Part shown: piece after piece, positions 16,792 to 25,352 of the stretch
Numbering within the stretch: position 1 is the first letter of the stretch
Layout: each line of letters starts with the position of its first letter
From: Sphingomonas sp.
GTDB taxonomy: Bacteria; Pseudomonadota; Alphaproteobacteria; Sphingomonadales; Sphingomonadaceae
Direction of reading: 5' to 3'
DNA: 64,000 nucleotides
Assembly: GCF_017745215.1 (NCBI RefSeq)
Contig: NZ_JAGHZV010000001.1
Span: 248,001-312,000, forward strand
The notes under the pieces: model-generated
Database searches by the model: none
Told to the model about the DNA's origin: nothing
Seen by the model: the letters and a program-made list of their open reading frames with translations, nothing else
Translations under genes and position numbers: made by a program

Positions 16792-17808
16792 TCAGACCTG
16801 GAGTCCCACGGCTTGCTGCGCCGCCCGGAGCGTCGGCGCGGCGAGGGCCTGGGCCCTGTCCGCGCCCCGGACCAGCTCGGCCGCGACCTGCGCACGGTCG
16901 CCGAGCAGGTCCTGGAAGCGCGTGCGGATCGGGCTCAGCACCGCGATCGCCAGGTCGGCGAGCGCGGGCTTGAACGCGCCGAAGCCCTTGCCGGCGAACT
17001 CGCTCACCACCGACTGGGGATCGCGGTCCGCCAGCGCGGCGTAGATCGTCACGAGGTTCTTGGCCTCGGGGCGCTCCTCCAGCGCGTCGAAGCTGTCGGG
17101 CAGCGGCTCGGGGTCGGTCTTCGCCTTCCTGAGCTTCTGCGCGATCGTGTCGTCGTCGTCGGCGAGGTTGATCCGGCTCATGTCCGAGGGATCGGACTTG
17201 CTCATCTTGGCCTGGCCGTCGCGCAGGCTCATGATCCGCGGCGCCGCCTTGCTCACCAGCGCCTCGGGCAGCGGGAAGAGCTCGACCTCGAAGTCGGTGT
17301 TGAACTTGGCGGCGATGTCGCGCGCGAGCTCGAGGTGCTGCTTCTGGTCGTCGCCGACCGGCACGTGCGTCGCCTGATAGACGAGCACGTCGGCCGCCTG
17401 GAGCACGGGATAGGTGAAGAGCCCGACGCTCGCGCCTTCGCGGTTCTTGCCCGCCTTGTCCTTCCACTGGGTCATGCGGTTGAGCCAGCCCATCCGCGCG
17501 GTGCCCTGGAGAATCCAGCAGAGCTCGGCATGCGCGGGGACGCGCGCCTGGTTGAACAGGATCGAGCGGTCGTCGATCCCGGCGGCGAGCAGGACCGCGG
17601 CCATCTCGATGGTGGAGGCGGCGAGGTCGGCGGGGCTCACGTTTCCGGTGAGCGCATGGAGGTCCGCCAGGAAGAACAGGCAGTCGCCGCCGCCCTGCTC
17701 GACCCGGTCCTGCATCGCGACCCATTGCTTGATCGCGCCGAGATAGTTGCCGAGGTGGAGATTGCCGGTGGTCTGGATGCCCGAGACGACGCGCATGGGT
17801 CTTGTCAC
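16792..17808 (-). CDS. trpS: Tryptophanyl-tRNA synthetase
   Basis: A 338-residue class I aminoacyl-tRNA synthetase that charges tRNA-Trp. GIQTTGNLHLGNYLGA contains the HIGH-like motif (HLGN), PVGDDQKQHLELARDIA is typical TrpRS, and MSLRDGQAKMSKSD carries the KMSKS motif. Start ATG at 17808. The 200-nt gap upstream to the next gene has no feature I can support. Confidence 0.98.
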   Translation of the reverse strand: MTRPMRVVSGIQTTGNLHLGNYLGAIKQWVAMQDRVEQGGGDCLFFLADLHALTGNVSPADLAASTIEMAAVLLAAGIDDRSILFNQARVPAHAELCWILQGTARMGWLNRMTQWKDKAGKNREGASVGLFTYPVLQAADVLVYQATHVPVGDDQKQHLELARDIAAKFNTDFEVELFPLPEALVSKAAPRIMSLRDGQAKMSKSDPSDMSRINLADDDDTIAQKLRKAKTDPEPLPDSFDALEERPEAKNLVTIYAALADRDPQSVVSEFAGKGFGAFKPALADLAIAVLSPIRTRFQDLLGDRAQVAAELVRGADRAQALAAPTLRAAQQAVGLQV

Positions 17809-18007
17809 TCCGCGCGCCCGGTTGACCGTTCGGCCGTTGGACCGGCCGCGGGTCCCGGGCGGCGGGGGCGCGATCCGCGCTGGATCGGTCCGGGACGCGG
17901 CGGGCTGTAGCGGGGGATCGCGGGGAGGGGAAGGTGGAACGCAAGTCGTTGTCGCTACGCGGAATGGGCGATACGCAGGTCTTCACGGGTACGGCGGGGC
18001 GGTAGCG

Positions 18008-18406
18008 ATGGCGACGACAGACTATGCGAAGACGATGGCTCGGTTGCCGGATGAGTCATTGGCCCGCATCGCCAACCCCGCCCCGGGCGAAGACTATGAG
18101 CGTGACGCGATAGACGCAGCTCGCCGCGAACTCACGCGGCGCGGAATTTCCGTGGATGAGCTCGAAATGCCGGCTCCGACGACTGTCGAGATGCGGCACG
18201 ACGGAAGGGTGGACGAGCCGCTGAGCACCGCCGGACGGATCGGCTTCTTCCTGTTCGGCTTCACCGTCCTCGGCATGCTCGCCGCGCTCATCCTGGGCAT
18301 GATGGGCTATACCCGGAAATTCGAGGCGGCGATGGGGGCAAGCGTCCTGGGGTTCATCGTCATCTGGGCGACGGTGGGCGGTGCGGCGTATCTCGCAACC
18401 TTCTGA
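18008..18406 (+). CDS. Small membrane protein, unknown
   Basis: A 132-residue protein I do not recognise. The soluble N-terminal 75 residues contain an amphipathic stretch (YERDAIDAARRELTRRGISVDELEM) like that of small proteins that pair with membrane or secretion components. Two hydrophobic helices follow (IGFFLFGFTVLGMLAALILG and SVLGFIVIWATVGGAAYLATF). Base composition is a little lower in GC than its neighbours. ATG at 18008; the ribosome site is weak. Stands between trpS (divergent) and murJ (convergent). Confidence 0.6.
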   Translation: MATTDYAKTMARLPDESLARIANPAPGEDYERDAIDAARRELTRRGISVDELEMPAPTTVEMRHDGRVDEPLSTAGRIGFFLFGFTVLGMLAALILGMMGYTRKFEAAMGASVLGFIVIWATVGGAAYLATF

Positions 18407-18446
18407 CAGAAGGGCCGCGCGAGGAACTGATCGCGGCGCGCGACGC

Positions 18447-20012
18447 CTACCCGCGCCGCCGCACCAGCGCCTTCAAGTCGGAGAGCAGGAACGCCCGTGT
18501 CGCGAAGCAGGCGACGCCGTAGATCGCGCAGCCGGCGCCGACCAGCACCACCAGCGCGCCGTAGCGCTCCCAGATCAGGCCGTTGAGCCAGGGGTCGAGC
18601 AGCCGGTCGAAGCCCCAGATCGCGGCGCCCATCAGCACCGCCGCCAGCGCGAGGCGAGGGATGCGGCGCCTGAGCTGCGCGTCGGCGACGAAATGGCCGC
18701 GCTTCGCCAGCGTCGCGTAGAGCATCCAGACATTGACCGTCGACGAGAGCGCCGTCGCCAGCGGCGGGCCGACATGGCCGACCAGCGGGATCAGCGCGAG
18801 GTTCGCGGCGATGTTCACGCCCACCGAGATCGTCGCGAAGCGCACCGGCGTCCTGGTGTCCTGGCGCGCGTAGAAGCCGGGGGTGAGCACCTTGATCAGC
18901 ACATAGGAAGGCAGGCCGAGCGAGAAGCCCGCGAGCGCCCAGGAGCATTTCACCGTGTCCTCGGCGGTGAAATGGCCATATTGGAAAAGCCCGCGCACGA
19001 TCGGCTCGGCGGCGACGATCAGCGCGACCATCGCGGGGATCGTCAGGAACAGCGCGAGCTCCATGCCGCGGTTCTGCGTCTCCATCGCGCCCGCTTCGTC
19101 GCCCCTGGTGAGGAGGCGCGAGATGGTGGGGAGCAGGATCGTGCCGAGCCCGATGCCGATCATGCCGAGCGGCAGCTGGTTCACGCGGTCGGCGTAATAG
19201 ATGAACGAGATCGAGCCCTCGCCGAGCAGATAGCCCGAGAGCGCGGTCGAGATGACAAGGTTGAGCTGCACCGCGCCCGCGCCGAGCGCGGCGGGGAGGA
19301 TCAGCTTCATCAGCTGCTTCACGTCGGCATCGAGGCGGGGGAGGCGCGGTTTGAGCGACACGCCCGAGGCCTTGCACGCGATCCACAGCCAGCCGAGCTG
19401 GAGCACGCCGCCCAAGGGCACCGCGATCGCCTGCGCGCGCGCGGTCTCCTCGGGGGTGCCGTGGAAGACGAACAGCGCGAACACCATCGCGATGTTGAGC
19501 AGGATCGGCGCGGCGGCGTTGACCCAGAATTTGTCGAGCGAATTGAGGATTCCGCCGAGCAGCGAGGCGAGGCAGATCAGCATCAGGTAAGGGATGGTGA
19601 TCCGCCCGAGCTGGACCGCGAAGGCGAATTGATCGTGGGTCGGGTGCTGCTTGTGGAAGCCGCCCGACAGCACCGCGGTGAGCGGCCAGGCGGCGGCGAG
19701 CATCACGACGGTCATGATCACCAGGAAGGCGAACAGCACCGAGAGCGTGCGCTCCGCGAAGTCGAAGGCGGGGCCACGGTCGCCGTCGGCTTCGGCGAGC
19801 TTGCGGTTGAACATCGGGATGAACGCCGATGCGAAGGCGCCCTCGGCGAAGAAGGCGCGGAACATGTTCGGGAGGCGGAAGGCCACCAGGAACGCGTCCG
19901 ACGCGAAGTTCGCGCCGACGTAGCGCGCCTGGAGCGAATCGCGGACCAGCGCGAGGATGCGGCTCGCGAGCGTGAGTCCGCCGACCGACCCCAGGCTTTT
20001 CGCGAGCTTCAT
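18447..20012 (-). CDS. murJ: Lipid II flippase MurJ
   Basis: A 521-residue, 14-helix MOP-family flippase that moves lipid II across the inner membrane for peptidoglycan synthesis. The N-terminus KSLGSVGGLTLASRILALVRDSLQARYVGA and RLPNMFRAFFAEGAFASAFIPMFNR are diagnostic of MurJ/MviN, including the functionally important Arg residues. Start ATG at 20012. It is co-oriented with secB upstream, separated by a single REP arm. Confidence 0.97.
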   Translation of the reverse strand: MKLAKSLGSVGGLTLASRILALVRDSLQARYVGANFASDAFLVAFRLPNMFRAFFAEGAFASAFIPMFNRKLAEADGDRGPAFDFAERTLSVLFAFLVIMTVVMLAAAWPLTAVLSGGFHKQHPTHDQFAFAVQLGRITIPYLMLICLASLLGGILNSLDKFWVNAAAPILLNIAMVFALFVFHGTPEETARAQAIAVPLGGVLQLGWLWIACKASGVSLKPRLPRLDADVKQLMKLILPAALGAGAVQLNLVISTALSGYLLGEGSISFIYYADRVNQLPLGMIGIGLGTILLPTISRLLTRGDEAGAMETQNRGMELALFLTIPAMVALIVAAEPIVRGLFQYGHFTAEDTVKCSWALAGFSLGLPSYVLIKVLTPGFYARQDTRTPVRFATISVGVNIAANLALIPLVGHVGPPLATALSSTVNVWMLYATLAKRGHFVADAQLRRRIPRLALAAVLMGAAIWGFDRLLDPWLNGLIWERYGALVVLVGAGCAIYGVACFATRAFLLSDLKALVRRRG

Positions 20013-20056
20013 GCGCGTATTCCTAGCCTTGGAATCGATCCGGTTGGACCACCGCC

Positions 20057-20082
20057 GTCATCCCGGCGAAAGCCGGGACGAC
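20057..20082. repeat. REP-like half element
   Basis: One arm (GTCATCCCGGCGAAAGCCGG followed by GACGAC) of the REP family between secB and murJ. Confidence 0.75.
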
Positions 20083-20104
20083 GATCGTTGAGTTAGGCGT
20101 GTGC

Positions 20105-20611
20105 TCAAGCCTGGCCGATTTCGAAGCCGCTGCCCGAACCACCCTGGGCGGCGCGCTGCAGGTAGAGGCTCGCGAAATCGATCGGCTCGAGCATCAGCGG
20201 GGTGAAGCCGCCGTCGCGAGTCGCATCCGCGAGCACGCGGCGCGCGAAGGGGAAGAGGATGCGCGGCGCTTCGCCGAGCAGGAAGGGCTCGAGCTGGTCG
20301 GCCGGCACGTTGCGGATGCCGAACAGGCCGGCATAGCTCAGGTCGACGACGAAGGCGGTCTGCGAATCGGTGGTCGCCTTGACCTCGATCTTGATCACGA
20401 CTTCGAAGGCTTCCTCGCCCACCTGCGCCGAGGCGATGCTGAACTGCACGTCGACCGAGGGCTGGACCGTCGCCTGGAAGATGCCCGGCGCGTTGGGGTT
20501 CTCGAAGGAGAGGTCCTTCACATATTGGGTGAGCAGCCCGACCGCGGGCCCCGTATCCTCGCCGTTGATCGCGGGAGCGCCAGTATCGACGCCGGTTTCG
20601 GGCTCGGCCAT
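20105..20611 (-). CDS. secB: Protein-export chaperone SecB
   Basis: A 168-residue cytoplasmic chaperone that keeps exported proteins unfolded and hands them to SecA. YVKDLSFENPNAPG, VVIKIEVKATT and the late FARRVLADATRDGGFTPLMLEPIDFASLY are typical of SecB, with the usual acidic N-terminal tail longer than in E. coli. Start ATG at 20611. It is divergent from the Tim44-like gene; the alphaproteobacterial secB / Tim44-like pairing is conserved. Confidence 0.97.
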   Translation of the reverse strand: MAEPETGVDTGAPAINGEDTGPAVGLLTQYVKDLSFENPNAPGIFQATVQPSVDVQFSIASAQVGEEAFEVVIKIEVKATTDSQTAFVVDLSYAGLFGIRNVPADQLEPFLLGEAPRILFPFARRVLADATRDGGFTPLMLEPIDFASLYLQRAAQGGSGSGFEIGQA

Positions 20612-20808
20612 TTCGTGATCCTTCTTTCTTCTTCGGGAGAGTGCGCGTGCGGTTCACGCGCCGAATTGCGCGCCGCGCCTAGCAGGGGCGCTGGAACGAT
20701 TCAACGTCCCGAGACTTCCCACAGGCGGACGCGTCCCAAAAGCAACACGGATTTGAATCAATTGCCGCAAGGCCCTATGTACGGTAGCGAGTGAGGTTCG
20801 GAGGCACG

Positions 20809-21456
20809 GTGTTCTTCTTCATCATCTTGTTCGCGATGATCGCTGCGTTCCTGGCATTCCGGCTCTACGCCGTGCTGGGCAAGCGCACGGGTCACGAGCA
20901 GCCCCTGCCCAAGCCGGCGGAGGAGCGTATCGGCGCGCCGTCGATGCCGCGCACGATCGACGTGGTCCCGGAAGTCCGCGAGCCCAACAGCCGCGCGATC
21001 GAGGCGGGCGCCGAACAGGGCCTGCGCGCCGTGATCTCGGCCGATTCGAGCTTCGACCTGAGCCAGTTCGTCGAAGGCGCGAAGAACGCCTATCGAATGA
21101 TCCTCGAAGCCTTCTGGAAGGGTGACACCGAGACGCTCGAGTGGCTCGTCGAGGATGAGGTGCGCGCGGCGTTCAACCAGGCGATCTCCGAACGCCAGGC
21201 GGCGGGCCATGTGCTCGACAACCGGCTGGTCGCGATCGAGCGGGCGATGATCGCCGACGCTTCGGTCGAGGGCAGGGTCGCGCGGATCACGGTGCGCTTC
21301 GACGCCGACATCGCTGCGGTGACCCGCGACAACGACGGCAATGTCGTGGCGGGCTCGCTCACCGACGCGGTCGAGGCGCACGACCTGTGGACCTTCGCGC
21401 GCAACCTGCGCAGCGACGACCCGAACTGGAAGCTGGTCGAGACCGACGAGGTCTGA
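20809..21456 (+). CDS. Tim44/TimA-like membrane-anchored protein
   Basis: A 215-residue protein with one N-terminal membrane helix (FFFIILFAMIAAFLAFRLYAVLGKRTG) and a C-terminal Tim44-like domain (EGAKNAYRMILEAFWKGDTETLEWLVEDEV... through VTVRFDADI). The bacterial homologues are related to the mitochondrial import motor subunit Tim44, and a role in inner-membrane protein targeting is suspected. I chose GTG 20809, preceded by CGGAGG at 4 nt, over an in-frame GTG at 20791 that lacks a ribosome site. Confidence 0.88.
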   Translation: MFFFIILFAMIAAFLAFRLYAVLGKRTGHEQPLPKPAEERIGAPSMPRTIDVVPEVREPNSRAIEAGAEQGLRAVISADSSFDLSQFVEGAKNAYRMILEAFWKGDTETLEWLVEDEVRAAFNQAISERQAAGHVLDNRLVAIERAMIADASVEGRVARITVRFDADIAAVTRDNDGNVVAGSLTDAVEAHDLWTFARNLRSDDPNWKLVETDEV

Positions 21457-21481
21457 GGGCTCCTTTCCTGATCCCATTATC

Positions 21482-21561
21482 GTCATCCGGGCGAAAGCCG
21501 GGACCCAGGGCGGCAGGCGAAATGGCTCGTGGCCCTGGGTCCCGGCTTTCGCCGGGATGAC
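21482..21561. repeat. REP-like paired palindrome, copy 4
   Basis: Inverted arms (first arm with CCGGGCGAAAG) in the gap between the Tim44-like gene and mltA. Confidence 0.9.
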
Positions 21562-21606
21562 GGGTGGGGCATAGGCGATCCCGGGTCAGGTTTGCGGAGG
21601 ACAGAC

Positions 21607-22872
21607 ATGCGCATCATCGGCGTCGTGGCGCTTGCCTTGCTGCTGGGCGCATGCTCGGGCGGCGTCGTGCCGCGCTATCCCGCTCCGGCGACCGCGGGCC
21701 CCGCGCCCCAGCGTCCGCCGGCCGAGAAGCCGCGCCAGCCGGTGCCCGCCACGCCGATCAAGCCCAGCGACGCCCCCGCGGCGCCCGCGGGAACCAAGAC
21801 CGCGGTGCTCGCCGGGCTCGCCGCCGGGCCCGCGGTCGCCGACCTGCCGATTGACCAAGCCGACGCCGAGCGCGCGCTCGCGGCATTCCGGCTGAGCTGC
21901 CCGGCGCTGCTCAAGCGCACCGATGCGAGCGGGCTCACCCGGCCCGAAGACTGGCGTTCGGCGTGCAGCGCCGCGGCGGGCTGGGAGTCGCGCCGCGCCC
22001 CCGACTTCTTCGCCCAATATTTCGAAGCGGTGCAGGTCGCCGACGGCAAGGCCTATGCCACCGGCTATTACGAGCCCGAGATCGCCGGGTCGCGCGACCA
22101 CCGCCGCGGCTTCGACGTGCCGATCTACGGCAAGCCCGACGACCTGATCGAAGCCGACCTCGGCCTGTTCTCGGACAGCCTCAAGGGCAAGAAGATCCGC
22201 GGCCGCGTCGACGGGCAGAGCTTCGTCCCCTATTACGACCGCGGCGCGATCGAGGACGGCGCGATCGGCGGCCATGCGCCGGTGATCGCCTGGGCAGCGG
22301 ATCCGGTCGAGGTGTTCTTCCTCCAGGTCCAGGGCTCGGGGCGGCTGCGCGACACCAACGGCGAGGTGATGCGCATCGGCTATGGCGGGCAGAACGGGCG
22401 CGACTATACCGGCATCGGCGCGCTGATGCGCGACCGCAAGCTGCTCGGGCCCGGGCAGCTCTCGATGCAAGGGATCATGGCGTATCTGCGCGAGCACCCC
22501 GCCGAGGGCGACGCGATCATGCGCGAGAACAAGAGCTTCGTCTTCTTCCAGGAACTGAAGGGTGCGGGACCGCTGGGCGCGCTCGGCTATGCGGTGACCG
22601 GCAACACGACGGTGGCGGCGGACCCGGCGTTCATTCCGCTGGGCGCGCCGGTGTTCCTCTCGATGGACCGCACCGACGCGACCGGGCTTTGGGTGGCGCA
22701 GGACACCGGCGGCGCGATCAAGGGACCCAACCGCTTCGACACCTTCTGGGGCGCGGGCGACGATGCGCGCGCGACCGCGGGCGGCATGTCGGCGCGCGGG
22801 ACGGCGTTCGTGCTGCTGCCGGTGGGGACGCTCGCGCGGCTGGCGCCGCCGCCGGTCTATACGCCGCAGTGA
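21607..22872 (+). CDS. mltA: Membrane-bound lytic murein transglycosylase A
   Basis: A 421-residue lipoprotein (signal VALALLLGAC, lipobox Cys near residue 17) that cleaves peptidoglycan to 1,6-anhydromuropeptides. YFEAVQVADGKAYATGYYEPEI begins the MltA domain and LWVAQDTGGAIKGPNRFDTFWG is the 3D domain with the catalytic Asp (QDTGG). The start at 21607 gives a proper lipoprotein signal; a longer reading would translate the upstream REP. The Smr gene follows after 7 nt, a common alphaproteobacterial pair. Confidence 0.96.
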   Translation: MRIIGVVALALLLGACSGGVVPRYPAPATAGPAPQRPPAEKPRQPVPATPIKPSDAPAAPAGTKTAVLAGLAAGPAVADLPIDQADAERALAAFRLSCPALLKRTDASGLTRPEDWRSACSAAAGWESRRAPDFFAQYFEAVQVADGKAYATGYYEPEIAGSRDHRRGFDVPIYGKPDDLIEADLGLFSDSLKGKKIRGRVDGQSFVPYYDRGAIEDGAIGGHAPVIAWAADPVEVFFLQVQGSGRLRDTNGEVMRIGYGGQNGRDYTGIGALMRDRKLLGPGQLSMQGIMAYLREHPAEGDAIMRENKSFVFFQELKGAGPLGALGYAVTGNTTVAADPAFIPLGAPVFLSMDRTDATGLWVAQDTGGAIKGPNRFDTFWGAGDDARATAGGMSARGTAFVLLPVGTLARLAPPPVYTPQ

Positions 22873-22879
22873 GGCGGCG

Positions 22880-23473
22880 GTGAGGAAGCTGGCGCCCGAA
22901 GAAGCGGCGCTCTGGCAGCGCGTGGTGGCGAGCGTCAAGCCGATCCATGCGGCGCGGGCAAAGGCCGCCCCGAAACCTCCCCTTCCCGAAAGGGAGGCGG
23001 GCTCGATGCCCCCTTCGCCGGCTTCTCCGGCGACACCCGTAAAGCCTGTTGCGAAGTCTCCAGCACGACCGCCGCAACCCAATCCTTCCCCAAAAGGGGA
23101 GGCCCCCAACACCCTCGACGGCGGCTGGGACCGCCGCCTCTCGCGCGGCCTGGTCGGCCCCGACGCGACGGTCGACCTCCACGGCCACAGCCTCGCCACC
23201 GCCCATGCCCGGCTCGACCGCGCGCTCGAGCAGGCCATCTCGCAGGGCGACCGCCTCGTCCTCCTCGTCACCGGCAAGCCGCCGCGGCCCGAGTCGGAGC
23301 GGCCGCATGCGCGTGGGGCGATCCGCGCCGCGGTGGGCGACTGGCTCGCCGCCTCGCGCTTCGCCGACCGTATTGCTGCGGTGCGGAACGCGCATCCGCG
23401 TCATGGCGGGACAGGCGCACTCTATATCGTTCTGCGGCGGCAACGAAACGCTTCCTCAACGGCAAAATCTTAA
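22880..23473 (+). CDS. Smr-domain protein with repeat-derived linker
   Basis: A 197-residue protein. The N-terminal helix (RKLAPEEAALWQRVVASVKPIH) and the C-terminal Smr domain (VDLHGHSLATAHARLDRALEQA, then LLVTGKP, and HPRHGGTGALYIVLRR) match the Smr/DUF2027 family, often nucleases. Between them, about 45 residues are Pro/Ser-rich and correspond to an inserted repeat (22976-23106) read in frame. Start is a GTG 7 nt after mltA. Nuclease activity is family knowledge, not shown here. Confidence 0.88.
   Translation: MRKLAPEEAALWQRVVASVKPIHAARAKAAPKPPLPEREAGSMPPSPASPATPVKPVAKSPARPPQPNPSPKGEAPNTLDGGWDRRLSRGLVGPDATVDLHGHSLATAHARLDRALEQAISQGDRLVLLVTGKPPRPESERPHARGAIRAAVGDWLAASRFADRIAAVRNAHPRHGGTGALYIVLRRQRNASSTAKS
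22976..23106. repeat. Palindromic repeat read in frame inside the Smr gene
   Basis: CCTCCCCTTCCCGAAAGGGAGG at the left and CCTTCCCCAAAAGGGGAGGC at the right are each self-complementary hairpins of the same CCTCCCCTT type seen at 25236-25352. The 131 nt between and including them are free of stops in the Smr frame and encode its linker. Confidence 0.65.
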
Positions 23474-23552
23474 CCTCTCTCTGCCAGCGTAACCATCGAT
23501 CGGAAGGGGCGCGGAACAAGTGACCGCGCTGGTGGGGACTCGGGCGGGCTAA

Positions 23553-25226
23553 GTGGACGGATTCTCGCTCAAAAGTCGTGCAATCGCGTTTGCGATGTGT
23601 GCCGGAGCGGTGGCGTTCATCCTCGCCCTGGCGGTCACGGCGCACGACCAGATCTCGGTGGAAGGCGCCGCGCGCGCGCTGATCGGGGCGATCCTGGTCG
23701 GCGTGATGTGCTGGGCCTCGGCCGAGCGCACCGTTGCGTCCACCGCGCAGGCGATCGACGCGGCGATCGAACGGCTCAGCCGCGCCGCCAACGGCGACCT
23801 CGAAAGCGAGATCCCCGAGGAAGTCCACGACTGCGTGCCGCCGCTCGCCGAAGCGATGTCGGGGCTGTTCAGCCAGCTCCACGCCAATCTCGAGAGCGTC
23901 CAGCGGCTCGCGATGTTCGATCCCGTCACCGGCCTGCCCAATCGCACCAACTTCCGCCGCACCAGCGAGCGGATGCTCGCCGAGATGCCGCCGCAGCAGG
24001 CCTCGGTGCTTTATTTCATCGACCTCGACCGCTTCAAGGCGGTCAACGACACGATGGGCCATGCGATGGGCGACGTGCTGCTCGGCATGGTCGCCAACCG
24101 CCTGCGCGCCGTCGCCGACCGGTTCACGGCAGAGGGCGAGCTCAAGACGCCGCTGATCGGGCGCCTCGCGGGCGACGAGTTCACGATGTTCTTTCCCGAC
24201 ATGCGCAACATCCGCGACGCCGAGCGGATCGGGCGCGGCATCCTCTATGCGCTGTCCGAGCCGTTCGACCTCGCCGACCAGGAAGTGTCGATCGGCGCAT
24301 CGATCGGCATCGCGCTGCGCCCCGAGCATGGCACGACGCTGCACGACCTGATGCGCGCTGCCGACGCCGCCATGTACGCCGCCAAGGCGCAGGGAAGGGG
24401 CCGTACCCAGCATTTCAACGACGAGCTCGCCGCCGAGATCGCCGAGCGCGCGCAGCTCGAGAGCGACTTGCGCGAGGCCGTGGACAAGGGCGAGTTCGCG
24501 CTGGTCTTCCAGCCGCAGCTCGGTGCGCACAACGGCGAGATCGTCGGCGCCGAGGCGCTCCTGCGCTGGCGCCACCCGGACGGGCTCAAGCTGCCCGGCA
24601 GCTTCATCCAGCGCGCCGAGGAGACCGGGCTGATCGTCGAGATCGGCGAATGGGTCGTCACCTCGGTCGCCGAGACGATCGCGCGCTGGGGCCGGCTGGG
24701 GCTCGAGCAGCGGCTCGCGGTCAACATCAGCCCGCGCCAGCTCGACCATGCCGCCTTCTTCCGGCGTCTTCGAGAGGCGATGCTCGCCGCGGGGGCGCCG
24801 GCCAAGCTGCTCGAACTCGAGATCACCGAGACGCTGGCGATGCATTGCTCGGACGAAGTGCTGGAGGCGATCGCGCTGCTCCGCACCGACGGAGCGAGCG
24901 TGGCGATCGACGATTTCGGCACGGGCTATTCGAACCTGACCCGGCTGCGCAACTTCCCGGTCAATCGTGTGAAGCTCGATCGCAGCCTGGTCGAGCATGT
25001 CGCCGACCATGCCGAGGCGCGCTCGATCGCCCAGGCGGTGATCGGGCTGGTACATGGGCTGGGCTGCGAAGCCGTGGCCGAGGGGATCGAGAGCGAGGCA
25101 CAGGCCGCGGTGCTGCGCGTGATCGGCTGCGACGTGCTCCAGGGCTATGCGATGGCCCAGCCGATGGCCGAGGATGCGTTCCTCGCCTGGGTGCGCGAGC
25201 CGGGCCGGCAGCGGGCGGCGGGGTGA
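23553..25226 (+). CDS. Membrane GGDEF-EAL cyclic-di-GMP protein
   Basis: A 557-residue protein with two N-terminal membrane helices (about 8-60), a short HAMP-like stretch, a GGDEF domain (MFDPVTGLPNRTNF onward; active loop LAGDEF at 206-210, with Ala for the first Gly) and an EAL domain (EALLRW at 334-339, NISPRQL, ITETLAM, DDFGTGYSNL, EGIES). The EAL motifs are intact, so c-di-GMP phosphodiesterase activity is likely; AGDEF is often tolerated in cyclases. GTG start at 23553 is chosen by frame and membrane topology. Convergent with dapE. Confidence 0.92.
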   Translation: MDGFSLKSRAIAFAMCAGAVAFILALAVTAHDQISVEGAARALIGAILVGVMCWASAERTVASTAQAIDAAIERLSRAANGDLESEIPEEVHDCVPPLAEAMSGLFSQLHANLESVQRLAMFDPVTGLPNRTNFRRTSERMLAEMPPQQASVLYFIDLDRFKAVNDTMGHAMGDVLLGMVANRLRAVADRFTAEGELKTPLIGRLAGDEFTMFFPDMRNIRDAERIGRGILYALSEPFDLADQEVSIGASIGIALRPEHGTTLHDLMRAADAAMYAAKAQGRGRTQHFNDELAAEIAERAQLESDLREAVDKGEFALVFQPQLGAHNGEIVGAEALLRWRHPDGLKLPGSFIQRAEETGLIVEIGEWVVTSVAETIARWGRLGLEQRLAVNISPRQLDHAAFFRRLREAMLAAGAPAKLLELEITETLAMHCSDEVLEAIALLRTDGASVAIDDFGTGYSNLTRLRNFPVNRVKLDRSLVEHVADHAEARSIAQAVIGLVHGLGCEAVAEGIESEAQAAVLRVIGCDVLQGYAMAQPMAEDAFLAWVREPGRQRAAG

Positions 25227-25235
25227 CTTCTTCTT

Positions 25236-25352
25236 AAGCCCCTCCCCTTTAGGGAAGGGGTTGGGGTGGGGGCTGTCCACAAATACTGGCGTCGGGCTCG
25301 GTGAGACTCACAGCCCCCACCCCCAACCCCTTCCCTAAAGGGGAGGGGCTTT
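25236..25352. repeat. Long inverted repeat between GGDEF-EAL gene and dapE
   Basis: Two arms of about 41 nt (left 25236-25276 with AGCCCCTCCCCTTTAGGG, right 25310-25352 its near-complement) flank 33 nt. Each arm also contains its own small hairpin CCCTTTAGGG. It lies between convergent genes and overlaps the dapE stop, so it could end transcription from both sides. Confidence 0.85.
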
